In this document: positions 10,501-18,624 of the stretch, piece after piece
Layout: every line of letters begins with the position of its first letter
Position numbering within the stretch: position 1 is the stretch's first letter
Source of the DNA: Flavobacteriia bacterium
Lineage (GTDB): Bacteria; Bacteroidota; Bacteroidia; Flavobacteriales_D; Crocinitomicaceae
NCBI GenBank assembly: GCA_009925805.1
Contig: RFQF01000002.1
Location: forward strand, 1-35,598
DNA length: 35,598 bases
Reading direction: 5' to 3'
Made by a program: the position numbers and the translations under genes
Notes under the pieces: model-generated
What the model was told of the DNA's origin: nothing
Databases searched by the model: none
Seen by the model: only the letters and a program-made list of their open reading frames with translations

Positions 10501-11912
10501 CCAAAATTGATGACCGATCCTGTAGCGAAATCGCTTGAATTGTAGGTAACCTGAATCTCGGGCTTAGGGCCAAAAGGATTAATGCCATAACCCTTAAGTA
10601 CCCAATTTTGAGGACTGTTTGGATCGTTAGACTGAATTTGTAGATTTCCAGTGGAGAACCCGCCCACGACAGGGGTAAACAAGAAATGCAGGTATTGCCC
10701 TGTTCCTGGGGCTAAATTCATTGGAAGGGCTGCAGGAACCCAAGAAAACGCAGACCCTGTGATGACCACGTTACTAATACTTAATGGTCCTTGGCCGTTG
10801 TTTACAACATATACCGAATCAAGGAGGGAGCTTCCGAGAAGGGTAGAATCCACGGTAACCGTATCCAAAACAGGTATTACTTGTGCATGATGTTGCAGCT
10901 GCAGTTGAGAGGCCACGCCAATAGCGCTCAAATTGAACCCGTAACTCGCTTCATCCCAGTCGTTCGAAGTTATGGTGATATGATCGCTTAAATTTCCAGC
11001 AACTTGGGGGGATAAACTCACGTTCAAAAAGACGGTATCCAACGGCGCTACGGTTGAAGCAGGATTATTTGTAATGTGCCATTGGGTTCCTTGGGTAAGA
11101 GCAATGGAGCTTATGGAAAGGTTGCCGGTACCCTGATTGGATATCTGGAAGGTTTTTGATACGGTGTTTCCAATTCCAACTGTTCCGTAGTTTGACGTGG
11201 AGTTTATGGCTTGATTTACATTTTGTTCTGTTACCTTGATATCGGGAATTTGTGGACAATACGAAATGCGTTTCACGAGAATTCCGTTAGGACCAGAAAC
11301 ACTCAAGGCGGTGATTTCACGTTGGGTGAAGCGGATTTTTTTGAAGGGCGTCGTTGCGGAAATAATCAATCGTCCATCGTCGGCGTTTCCTGAGTAGGCT
11401 TTAATGGTTTTCGTGCTGTTCACAAAGTAGGTACCACCAGCCGTTCCCGTTGGAACCCCGGGTTGATAGGTGTAGGTTACTCCGGTAGTGAGGTATTGAC
11501 CGTTGGATAATTTTGGATAAATGCGTTGAATTTGTTCCTCCCCATCGGTATTGTTGTTGATCGCTCCGAAGTCCAGCATTACCCCATATACCAGCTGGGT
11601 GAAGGTAATTTCTACCACAACGGAGTCTAAATTTAGGTTGTTATCCTTTCCAACCCATAATGAACTTGACCCATAAGGATAAAAATTAGGACCGTTTCCA
11701 GCTGTTTTTTGCACGAACACATTAAAAGGCATGTTAAACGTTGCAGCGGCATAGGTATAGCTGCTTACGTTCGAACCCACTGTGCCCAAATTCGAATTGG
11801 TCAGGGTAAAACTTGAGGTACCGCAAGGGAGTTGGGCCTTAAAGTTTTGCAGAGTAACCAATAAAAGGACGAAAAATAGAAAAGTTCGCATTCGGTTAAT
11901 TTGTTTTTTCAA
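7566..11912 (-). CDS. Very large secreted protein: choice-of-anchor-D/ASH-like domains, central CHAP amidase-like domain, T9SS type A sorting domain
   Basis: Signal peptide; repeated FGTVGIGNTVSKTFQISNQGTGNLSIS / INFGACSIGNSLAVAIIIKNIGTANLNLS (ASH-type); CHAP-like GWSYGWQCVELPARFYFTRY ... DMITFMRADPTSAGHVAMI (Cys and His motif); C-terminal LIPNPNSGATVEV...GLYSFEFQTSEGMQRVPFVRQ. Confidence 0.8.
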   Translation of the reverse strand: MKKQINRMRTFLFFVLLLVTLQNFKAQLPCGTSSFTLTNSNLGTVGSNVSSYTYAAATFNMPFNVFVQKTAGNGPNFYPYGSSSLWVGKDNNLNLDSVVVEITFTQLVYGVMLDFGAINNNTDGEEQIQRIYPKLSNGQYLTTGVTYTYQPGVPTGTAGGTYFVNSTKTIKAYSGNADDGRLIISATTPFKKIRFTQREITALSVSGPNGILVKRISYCPQIPDIKVTEQNVNQAINSTSNYGTVGIGNTVSKTFQISNQGTGNLSISSIALTQGTQWHITNNPASTVAPLDTVFLNVSLSPQVAGNLSDHITITSNDWDEASYGFNLSAIGVASQLQLQHHAQVIPVLDTVTVDSTLLGSSLLDSVYVVNNGQGPLSISNVVITGSAFSWVPAALPMNLAPGTGQYLHFLFTPVVGGFSTGNLQIQSNDPNSPQNWVLKGYGINPFGPKPEIQVTYNSSDFATGSVINFGACSIGNSLAVAIIIKNIGTANLNLSNLQSTNPMFTLTPSVTGTLAPGASIIRTITFTPSILGITNGTIYFSTNDIDENPFVFHLVGTGMAPLLANCTGCNHLGVNSNPMHKAEWVDNLPVLEWQHEEGIAATYYKVELFKVNNANNTEVAIGINGNLVNTVTAPGTASYAKLVCSTPLLYKTLYSWKVTAFDANNVPIACFKRQFTTLPKPTPLPLNCSGVPAGVDPFGTRLGEVNNVPIYKNGGCENGVYNKASTTIQSQSGWSYGWQCVELPARFYFTRYRINIQGGNGKDYFDVTGNRKGLRQMTNGLTTSAPKSNDMITFMRADPTSAGHVAMIRNFTPSYSQNVSNYTLNTFQQNWGSIASQHLNYPLSLKLMSGKWTATSSYPTTRGWVRAVPEIVSPGSTNSIPTIGTTTPTFTWIKHNYVMGYRVRLYKLNGNCYQQVGNTLNITGNQINGQGFPALTPGATYKWTVENVYYNSSSINFNQCTPIYTSADKTVLSDNYYFKVSASATGGNLGPVAANGGNQAALYVQAVASPVNGASIFLKNAEDWIYLDETHGNGAVDILQEFTPCTNDSMLLTRSGYFPAKFSLNQVTFKDKMGIPMIAQRSPIVFRVSHSNDILAPYLNVQAENVQGFWLSTNGGANFQNYPASTQKIPVNLTHGMNYFEFVVFNGSDTVVVTDKWLYTDHAQTLRKIQINQRESIKASLYVDGDLYSEVLSTQQLALPEGSYTLTMVAPGYELVRYLVESDTSITYAPKMRADVLRDTILVTQLDFTQFLWNGLSVHGKEVGPIEIGQHQPNPILQVNPWSQTLSFNTHGNSLDVSWIVDRIKSVANPSLLIEQAGTWRLLPSTSWGDSVRYEDEFQILKLKGWNFNGAITLVESTNASQGLGHEIRLIPNPNSGATVEVLFSFEEHAPCSYRVIDLQGRCKMDGKVVLDEKLRASIAIESLAPGLYSFEFQTSEGMQRVPFVRQ
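9305..9790 (-). other. CHAP (Cys/His amidohydrolase/peptidase) domain inside the 1448-aa protein
   Basis: WQCVELPARF (catalytic-Cys context) and SAGHVAMI (catalytic-His context) with CHAP-like spacing. Confidence 0.65.
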
Positions 11913-13731
11913 AGCGAAAGGATTGTGGTTTTCCTTTGCCTAAGGTTAACGTGTAGGATCCTGGTTTCAATTTTTGTATATCTAATGAAACGATGGTTAA
12001 GCCATTTTCCCAATGAGCTACCTCGGTTGGTACTTGCTGTTGGGTACCGTCCGATGCATACATGTGAATTTCCGTTGGGGAACAATTAAAGGTTTGCAAT
12101 TTGATAAAATCATGACTTGGATTTGGGTACATTCCCACCAAGATGGGTGCATTCAGTTGATTTACTTCAACAGAAAAGCGGTTGCATGGACCCAGTAAAT
12201 TTTGTGGAAATGCCCCATGACCTAAGGCCGCAGCGTTTGATAGCGTTAGGGTATTTGAACCTAAATTAACCGCAAAAGACTTAACGGCAGTGCTTGAAGG
12301 ATTCATTTGATCAATAGTTTGTAAGTGATACCAGTCTCCTTGGACACGTTGAGGGGTGATATCTACTAAAATGTATCCGTGTTTGGTAAGTTCCACGTAA
12401 TTAATCCAAGGATTTTGTTGGGTAATAAAGGCGGCCAAATTTATAGGACTTCCAGGGGAGGTTACACTCGGTGTTACCATTTCAACCCCCACCGGGTTTG
12501 GACCATTTTTTAAGTTTAAAGCCCAACTCGTATGAATATCGCCTGTTAGGAAAACCGTGTTATTTATGGATTGACCCGATAAAAAATCGTACAATTTTTG
12601 ACGTTCTGCAGGGTATCCATCCCACGAATCGGTATTTATTGGCGATCCGAATAACGTTACGGCACCTATCATTACTTGATTTCCAATGATTTTCCAAGGT
12701 TGTTGTGTAGTGGCTAATTCGTTTTTAAACCAATTAAATTGGGAGTGTCCCATGAGGGTACGGCTCGTATCGTTGAAGTTTGGGTCGTTTGCATTTAATT
12801 GAATTTCCCTTCCCTCCAGTCGCGTATCAAGCATAATAACTTTTGCTAGGTCGCCAAGAGCAAATGTTCTAAATATCTCTTGATTCCCGGGAGCCTTTGG
12901 GCGAATTGGAATCCACTCAAAATAAGCACGCTTTCCAGCCGCCATCCGCTGATTCCACGGGCCTTCGTTGGCTTGGTGATTTTGAGCCCCACCGGTGTAG
13001 GAATTATTGGCAGTTTCATGATCATCCCAAATACAAATCCACGGGAAATTTTGATGTAACTTTCGTAATGCATAATCCAAATGGTATGAATTATACCGCA
13101 AGCGATACTCGTTTAAATCTATTATTTCAACCAAGGGTTGCCAAGTTCGGTCAACGTTGGGATTTGGACTAAAGCCTTGGCTTTCATATTCATAGATGTA
13201 ATCTCCCAACATTAACACAGCATCAATATCATTTTTTTCGGCAATCGCTTCATAGGCATTAAAATAACCCGACTCCATACTGGCGCAAGAAACCACCGCC
13301 AAACGGAAATTATTGACATTTCCAACAGGAAGTGTTTTGGTTCGACCTACTAAACTGTAAGCTCCGTTGTGCTCAAATTCATAGTAATAAAACGTGTTAG
13401 GGTTTAATCCAGTAACATCAATTTTAACCGTAAAGTCTTTCGTAGAATCGGTAGTAAAAACGCCACTCGAAACGATGTTTGTAAACTGTTCATCGGTGGC
13501 CACGTGATAGGTACCCGTAAGGACTGATCCGTAGTCAGTAGGCGTCACTCGGGTCCAGATAATTACCCGGTCACTCAGGGGATCTCCCGAGGCTACACCG
13601 TGGTAAAAAGGGGCAATGCACTCTTGGGGACTAACGCTCGTTTGAGCTAGGGCACCAAGGCTCAATAATACGGAAAGGATGAGCAAAGAAAATTTCAACA
13701 TCTTAATAAAATTTGAATCAAAATTACGCAA
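11896..13731 (-). CDS. PhoD-like alkaline phosphatase/phosphodiesterase with T9SS type A sorting domain
   Basis: YHGVASGDPLSDRVIIWTRVTP, VVSCASMESGYFNAYEAIAE, VLMLGDYIYEY, WDDHETANNS, FLTGDIHTSWALN; C-terminal MYPNPSHDFIKLQTF...GSYTLTLGKGKPQSFRFEKTN. Confidence 0.9.
   Translation of the reverse strand: MRNFDSNFIKMLKFSLLILSVLLSLGALAQTSVSPQECIAPFYHGVASGDPLSDRVIIWTRVTPTDYGSVLTGTYHVATDEQFTNIVSSGVFTTDSTKDFTVKIDVTGLNPNTFYYYEFEHNGAYSLVGRTKTLPVGNVNNFRLAVVSCASMESGYFNAYEAIAEKNDIDAVLMLGDYIYEYESQGFSPNPNVDRTWQPLVEIIDLNEYRLRYNSYHLDYALRKLHQNFPWICIWDDHETANNSYTGGAQNHQANEGPWNQRMAAGKRAYFEWIPIRPKAPGNQEIFRTFALGDLAKVIMLDTRLEGREIQLNANDPNFNDTSRTLMGHSQFNWFKNELATTQQPWKIIGNQVMIGAVTLFGSPINTDSWDGYPAERQKLYDFLSGQSINNTVFLTGDIHTSWALNLKNGPNPVGVEMVTPSVTSPGSPINLAAFITQQNPWINYVELTKHGYILVDITPQRVQGDWYHLQTIDQMNPSSTAVKSFAVNLGSNTLTLSNAAALGHGAFPQNLLGPCNRFSVEVNQLNAPILVGMYPNPSHDFIKLQTFNCSPTEIHMYASDGTQQQVPTEVAHWENGLTIVSLDIQKLKPGSYTLTLGKGKPQSFRFEKTN
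13719..13726 (-). promoter_or_regulatory. putative -7 element TAATTTTG for the PhoD-like gene
   Basis: Matches TAnnTTTG, but it falls at or just inside a possible UTR and no TTG is present at -33. Confidence 0.3.
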
Positions 13732-13773
13732 CTGCCTTTAATCGAAGTATTTTGCGCCCAGTTTTGAAGTATA

Positions 13774-13795
13774 TTTAATCTAAGTTTAACCTAAG
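13774..13795. repeat. tandem 11-bp direct repeat TTTAATCTAAG / TTTAACCTAAG in the divergent PhoD-Kir intergenic region
   Basis: Two adjacent 11-mers, 10/11 identical, read directly from the sequence. Confidence 0.85.
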
Positions 13796-13804
13796 GGGAA
13801 TTGC

Positions 13805-14749
13805 ATGGTGGATAGTAACCAAAAACAGGACGAACGTGTTCAAGAAGATTTGGGATTTGGGAGTAAAAACTACGCCAATAAATCGCGCTATCTGAATCCG
13901 GATGGCACCTTCAACATTCGACGAAAAGGCGCGCGATTTTGGGAGAATTTTGACGTATACCACACGCTGATTACGATGTCTTGGCGAAGGTTTTTGGTGT
14001 TTGTTTTGCTGGGATTTATCTTGGTGAATTCCTTTTTTACCCTACTGTATTTTAGCATCGGTGTCGACCATTTTGGGAATTTTCCAACCGAAACGCCCTT
14101 CCATAATTTCATTCAATTGTTTTTCTTCAGCTCACAGACATTAACTACCGTGGGCTATGGTCATATTTATCCCAAAGGAACCATGGCGAGTGCTGTGGCG
14201 ATGTTGGAAGCGGCCTTTGGTTTAATGGCTTTTGCCCTTGCGACCGGAATTTTATTTGCGCGTTTTTCGCGTCCTCAGGGTAAATTACTGTTCAGTCAGA
14301 ACCTGATCATTGCCCCGTATAAAGCGACAAAAGGTCTCATGTTTCGTTTGGCCAATCCCAAGCGGAACGAACTCATTGAGGTGGAAGTGCAGGTGCTTTT
14401 GTCGACCATCAACCACGACACAGGCCTTCGCCTGTACAAACCCCTCGAACTGGAACTTCGAAAAGTGAATTTTCTCGCCATGACGTGGACGGTGGTTCAC
14501 CCCTTAGATGCAAGCAGTCCGCTGTTTGAGGCGACCTTGGAGGATTATAAAGCCTTGGATGCCGAAATTTTGATATTAGTGAAAGCCATCGACGACACCT
14601 ATGAACAAATGGTGCATTACCGACATGCTTATACCTATGAAGATGTATTGAGTGACGTCAAATTTGTCCCGATTTCTCTTGAACCGCAACCCAAAGGCAA
14701 ATTGCACCTTGATTTGCAAAAAATTCATGAGGTTGTAAAGGTGGAATAA
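13805..14749 (+). CDS. inward-rectifier (KirBac-type) potassium channel
   Basis: N-terminal YHTLITMSWRRFLVFVLLGFILVNSFFTLLY, pore SSQTLTTVGYGHIYPKG, second TM, and cytoplasmic Kir domain (FSQNLIIAPYKATKGLMFRLANPKRNELIEVEVQVLLS). Confidence 0.92.
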   Translation: MVDSNQKQDERVQEDLGFGSKNYANKSRYLNPDGTFNIRRKGARFWENFDVYHTLITMSWRRFLVFVLLGFILVNSFFTLLYFSIGVDHFGNFPTETPFHNFIQLFFFSSQTLTTVGYGHIYPKGTMASAVAMLEAAFGLMAFALATGILFARFSRPQGKLLFSQNLIIAPYKATKGLMFRLANPKRNELIEVEVQVLLSTINHDTGLRLYKPLELELRKVNFLAMTWTVVHPLDASSPLFEATLEDYKALDAEILILVKAIDDTYEQMVHYRHAYTYEDVLSDVKFVPISLEPQPKGKLHLDLQKIHEVVKVE

Positions 14750-14757
14750 TCTCCTGG

Positions 14758-15654
14758 CTAGACCACCAAGAGTCCGTGATGAAACAGGGATTTTTCAAAG
14801 TCAATATCAATCCGACCTAGAAATAATCCTGCCCACCCGGTTTGGTTAATGAGTATGGGTTTTTTATCCAAGTTTTCAGTCATCAAGGGCTTTTCCAGAA
14901 AGGTATGGGTATGCCCCCCTAAGATGAGGTCAATGTTTTGCGTTTGTGCTGCCAACACTTTATCCGAAACTTGGTTGGAATTGTATTCGAAGCCGAGATG
15001 GGAGAGGCAAATCACCAAATCACAATTTTTAGCCTTGAGGGTTTTTGCGGTTTGATTGGCCACCGTAACGGGATCAAGGTATTGCATTCCTCGATAGTTG
15101 GAATCTCCCGCTAAGCCATCAAGATTTACGCCTAGCCCTAAGATACCTATTTTTAATCCTCCCTTTTGAAGGATGAGGTGAGGAACCGTGGCTCCTTCTA
15201 AAACGGTGTTTTTGAAATCGTAATTGCTGCAAATGAAGGGAAAACGAGCATGTTGTTGGGCATTTTTGAAACCGTCCATTCCAATATCGAAATCATGATT
15301 TCCCATGGTGGAGGCATCGTATTGCATGGCGCTCATTAATTTCATTTCTAGTACGCCATGGTACTTATTGAAATAGGGCGTTCCCTGAAAGATATCGCCC
15401 GAATCTAAGAGTAAAACATGTTCTTCTTCCGCGCGAATTTTTTCAACGAGTGCAGCACGCTTGGCTACCCCTCCCATGCCCGGATACTTGGCGTGATTCA
15501 TTGGAAAGGGATCGATGTTGGAATGTGTATCGTTGGTGTGCAGAATCGTTAACTTTTTTCCACGCTTAAAGGATTGTGCACGCAGGTCCAGCCCACCGCT
15601 CAATGCGCCCAGGGTTACCAATCCCGTTGTACTTAAAAAACTTCTTCGATTCAT
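14758..15654 (-). CDS. metallophosphoesterase, 5'-nucleotidase N-terminal (catalytic) domain, Tat signal
   Basis: MNRRSFLSTTGLVTLGALSGGLDLRAQ twin-arginine leader; LTILHTNDTHS, LLLDSGDIFQGTPYF, STMGNHDFDIG, DLVICLSHLG, LILGGHTHT. Confidence 0.9.
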   Translation of the reverse strand: MNRRSFLSTTGLVTLGALSGGLDLRAQSFKRGKKLTILHTNDTHSNIDPFPMNHAKYPGMGGVAKRAALVEKIRAEEEHVLLLDSGDIFQGTPYFNKYHGVLEMKLMSAMQYDASTMGNHDFDIGMDGFKNAQQHARFPFICSNYDFKNTVLEGATVPHLILQKGGLKIGILGLGVNLDGLAGDSNYRGMQYLDPVTVANQTAKTLKAKNCDLVICLSHLGFEYNSNQVSDKVLAAQTQNIDLILGGHTHTFLEKPLMTENLDKKPILINQTGWAGLFLGRIDIDFEKSLFHHGLLVV

Positions 15655-16355
15655 GGGATGTACCTTTTTTCGCTGCGGTTTTGTATTGTTCCTTGCTGCT
15701 TTACTGCTTGAATGAAAACATCCCGCATATTTCGCCTGCTAATCGTTAACGATTCAGGTTTCAAGAAAAAGGTCATTTTATCCCCGCCGTTAGCCAAGTA
15801 GTCGGAGGTGATTACCGTAATGTGGGTGTGTTCAGGTAGTAAGCTATGGATAAGTAGTTTTCCTTTTTCAAACCGTGCATTGGAAAGGGCAACACCTTTG
15901 GCTTGTAGGGTAAGGTTTTGTTCAATCTCCGGAATGCGTTCTACTGGCAAGCGTACCCACGCCACCACGTTGTCAAAGGGCATGAGTTTGTACATGTCTC
16001 CCACGGTGATTTTCCCTGGATTAATGCTCGATCTAAGCCCCCCTGCATTGAGTAAAACAATCACGGGTTCCTTCATTTTGACGGCTTGTGTTTCTTGTTG
16101 CAGCAACGCATCGGCAGACCAATTCAGCAAATTCGAATTCGGAAAACGCAAATCAAAACTGGTATCGGCTAAGCCAATAACTTCCTCCATTTCAGCGGCT
16201 AAGCTGTCATAATAGGGTTGAATCATGGCGCTAACGGCTTCCTTTGCAGGATAACTGGCATCTAGGCCCACATTTTTAACACCGGTATGGAGGCTTAATT
16301 GATGGGAACAACCCCATAATAGCAGAACCCAAAGCGTAAGGAACCAAAAACGCAT
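15651..16355 (-). CDS. 5'-nucleotidase C-terminal domain, stand-alone lipoprotein
   Basis: Lipobox LLLWGCS; SNLLNWSADALLQ, IVLLNAGGLRSSINPGKITVGDMYKLMPFDNVVAWVRLP, ITSDYLANGGDKMTFF. ATGA 4-nt overlap with the N-domain gene. Confidence 0.88.
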   Translation of the reverse strand: MRFWFLTLWVLLLWGCSHQLSLHTGVKNVGLDASYPAKEAVSAMIQPYYDSLAAEMEEVIGLADTSFDLRFPNSNLLNWSADALLQQETQAVKMKEPVIVLLNAGGLRSSINPGKITVGDMYKLMPFDNVVAWVRLPVERIPEIEQNLTLQAKGVALSNARFEKGKLLIHSLLPEHTHITVITSDYLANGGDKMTFFLKPESLTISRRNMRDVFIQAVKQQGTIQNRSEKRYIP

Positions 16356-18622
16356 TATTCAATCACAAAGCTTCGTTGGGTTGTGCCGAAAGGCGTTTCC
16401 ACGGCTAAAATGTATTGTCCAGTGTTCAGGGAAGAGGCATCAAGAATAAGCACAGGCACTTCCAAATTATTATCTTGCTTAACCCTTCTACCGCTCATAT
16501 CGAAAATGGTGTATCCAACTATCGTAGTGTTATTTACCTGTGCATACACTTTATTATTGCTGGGAACAGGAAATACCGAAAAATTAGCAGCCAATTGTTC
16601 TGCCACTCCGGCATAGCAGTTTTCCCCTAAGTAATGCATGTTCGAAAAGTCAATATGGCAAACGTAATTGATGGAATCAATGAAAGGATTACGGTTTCCT
16701 TGAACGTTGTAAATGTATTCTTGACGAGCAATTTCGTAAGCGTCAGGAAGATCATTGAAATGCCAGTTTTTCAAGGAATTTTGGTCCTGGTAAGCAGGAA
16801 GGCTCCAATTCAATCCGTTTTGACCGTTGTAACACGTGGCTTCATAAAAAATGGACCTCGCTGAATTTCCTTTTTGGGCGGCACGTGGCTCGTAACACAT
16901 TTGATTTCCGTGGTAGCCAACGTTTCCTTCTAAGTAGGTGAAAATGATACTTCCGGTGATATCCAGCAAGGGTAAATTACTCCTGGGTGAATTGGCGTTG
17001 GCCAAGTTGGTAGGATACAAATTATGCAGGTCTGTATATTCAGGGAGTTCTGGGTTGTCACAAGGGTAGGAGGGCATCCATGAATGACAGTAGGAATGCT
17101 CGCGAGAATAACCTGCTACGGTCCAGTCAAAAGGATCGGTAAATACTTTTCGTTCTCCGGAATATACGCAGGTAACATACGATTGTCCAGCAGTGGTATC
17201 GCAGGTTTCAAATTGATTGATGAGTGTTTGCTTATAATTGAAATAACTAATTTGGGTATGCGGATTAATAAGAGAAGATAAATTGCTTAAAAACGTAGGG
17301 CTTTGGGCGTTGATACCCGCGTAATAATTCCCGATGTTCAATCCGGTCGTTGTAACATTTCCGGTGGCAGGATTTACGGTTCTGTAGTTTTCAAAGCCCG
17401 CAGGCCCGTTGAAGGCATATACTGCCAAGTAATAAGGTTGATTTGCCCGAACACCCCGAGGAACAAAGGAGGTTCCGCTGCCCGTGTAGGCAACTTTCGC
17501 ATTCCCGAGAACATCTCCGCGTAGGTAGGTAGTACCATCAACAGGAACTCCCGACACTGGTCCCGTTTTAGACCACAACACCACGTATTTTTCAGCACCT
17601 GTTCCGGCTGTGTAGTTTCCAGTAAACGTGTAAGCTTGTAAGTTGGTAAAGGTAAGATTCGAGGGATTTGACGTGGGCTCTGTGGCGAGATTATCCAATC
17701 CTACAGCTAATAGATGAATGATGTACGGATTTTCGTCGTTGTCATCGTTGGCAATCGTCAAGGTAGCTACACGCGTTCCGTTACCCGTGGGTGCGAAATT
17801 CAAATTAAAATTCTGAGAACTGGTTGCCCCGATGGTAGCTGTGTTGAGGTTGGTGGTAAAATCAGCGGCTTGGGTGCCGGTTAAAGTGGTACCGGAAACG
17901 GTAAGATTTTGAACCCCAGAATTTTCCACGGTGATGGTATTTGCGGCCGTGTTTCCAATTACATAGGTACCGTTATCTAAGACCGTATTTCCATTGATCT
18001 TTACATTGATTTCGCGTGCAGGCGCTACGTAAGGAACAATATCAGCAAGGCTTCGGGGAACGATTTGATAATTCGCATTGAACTGCCCCAATAAACCGGT
18101 AATAGTTACTGCCCCTGCGGGAATGGAGGTGCCATCAATGTTGGTGGTTCCGTTAATGCGAACATCGAGGGTATTTCCACCGCTTGTGATTTGCACGGTG
18201 CTGTTACCCGCAGCGAATGAACCTGTTTGAACGAAAGTAACATTTTCGATGCGCACCAGTTGTGACTCCAACAACTCTCCCGCACTGGTAATAGGAATCA
18301 CCTGCGGAACATTTTGGGTTACCGGTCCGTGGTTAGTAAAACTGTTGGTGGGGGATAGTTCCAATAATCCGCTAAAGTCGAAAAGGACGCCTGTGGCGGT
18401 AATGGAATCGCCCAAAGCTATTCCGGAAAGATTGTTTCCGTAACAGGCAATACCTGCGGTAGCATCTTGAATGTAGCGAATAGAACCTAATTCCGAACCG
18501 TTGGAAACGACCCCTTTAACGGTAACCGTGGCTCCAATGGAAAGGCTGCGCGCTTGTTGAATGGTTTGAGCTTGCATGCAAGCCACCGATAGGATTACAA
18601 AAGAGGTTAAAATCGTTTTCAT
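16355..18622 (-). CDS. secreted endonuclease I family nuclease with N-terminal OB-like domain, ASH-like domain and T9SS sorting domain
   Basis: Endonuclease I-like YSREHSYCHSWMPSYPCDNPELPEYTDLHNLYPTNLANANSPRSNLPL; N-terminal VTVKGVVSNGSELGSIRYIQDATAGIACYG; ASH-type NTAANTITVENSGVQNLTVSGTTLTGTQAADF; C-terminal FSVFPVPSNNKVYAQV...ILAVETPFGTTQRSFVIE. TAATG overlap with the next gene. Confidence 0.85.
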   Translation of the reverse strand: MKTILTSFVILSVACMQAQTIQQARSLSIGATVTVKGVVSNGSELGSIRYIQDATAGIACYGNNLSGIALGDSITATGVLFDFSGLLELSPTNSFTNHGPVTQNVPQVIPITSAGELLESQLVRIENVTFVQTGSFAAGNSTVQITSGGNTLDVRINGTTNIDGTSIPAGAVTITGLLGQFNANYQIVPRSLADIVPYVAPAREINVKINGNTVLDNGTYVIGNTAANTITVENSGVQNLTVSGTTLTGTQAADFTTNLNTATIGATSSQNFNLNFAPTGNGTRVATLTIANDDNDENPYIIHLLAVGLDNLATEPTSNPSNLTFTNLQAYTFTGNYTAGTGAEKYVVLWSKTGPVSGVPVDGTTYLRGDVLGNAKVAYTGSGTSFVPRGVRANQPYYLAVYAFNGPAGFENYRTVNPATGNVTTTGLNIGNYYAGINAQSPTFLSNLSSLINPHTQISYFNYKQTLINQFETCDTTAGQSYVTCVYSGERKVFTDPFDWTVAGYSREHSYCHSWMPSYPCDNPELPEYTDLHNLYPTNLANANSPRSNLPLLDITGSIIFTYLEGNVGYHGNQMCYEPRAAQKGNSARSIFYEATCYNGQNGLNWSLPAYQDQNSLKNWHFNDLPDAYEIARQEYIYNVQGNRNPFIDSINYVCHIDFSNMHYLGENCYAGVAEQLAANFSVFPVPSNNKVYAQVNNTTIVGYTIFDMSGRRVKQDNNLEVPVLILDASSLNTGQYILAVETPFGTTQRSFVIE

Positions 18623-18624
18623 AC

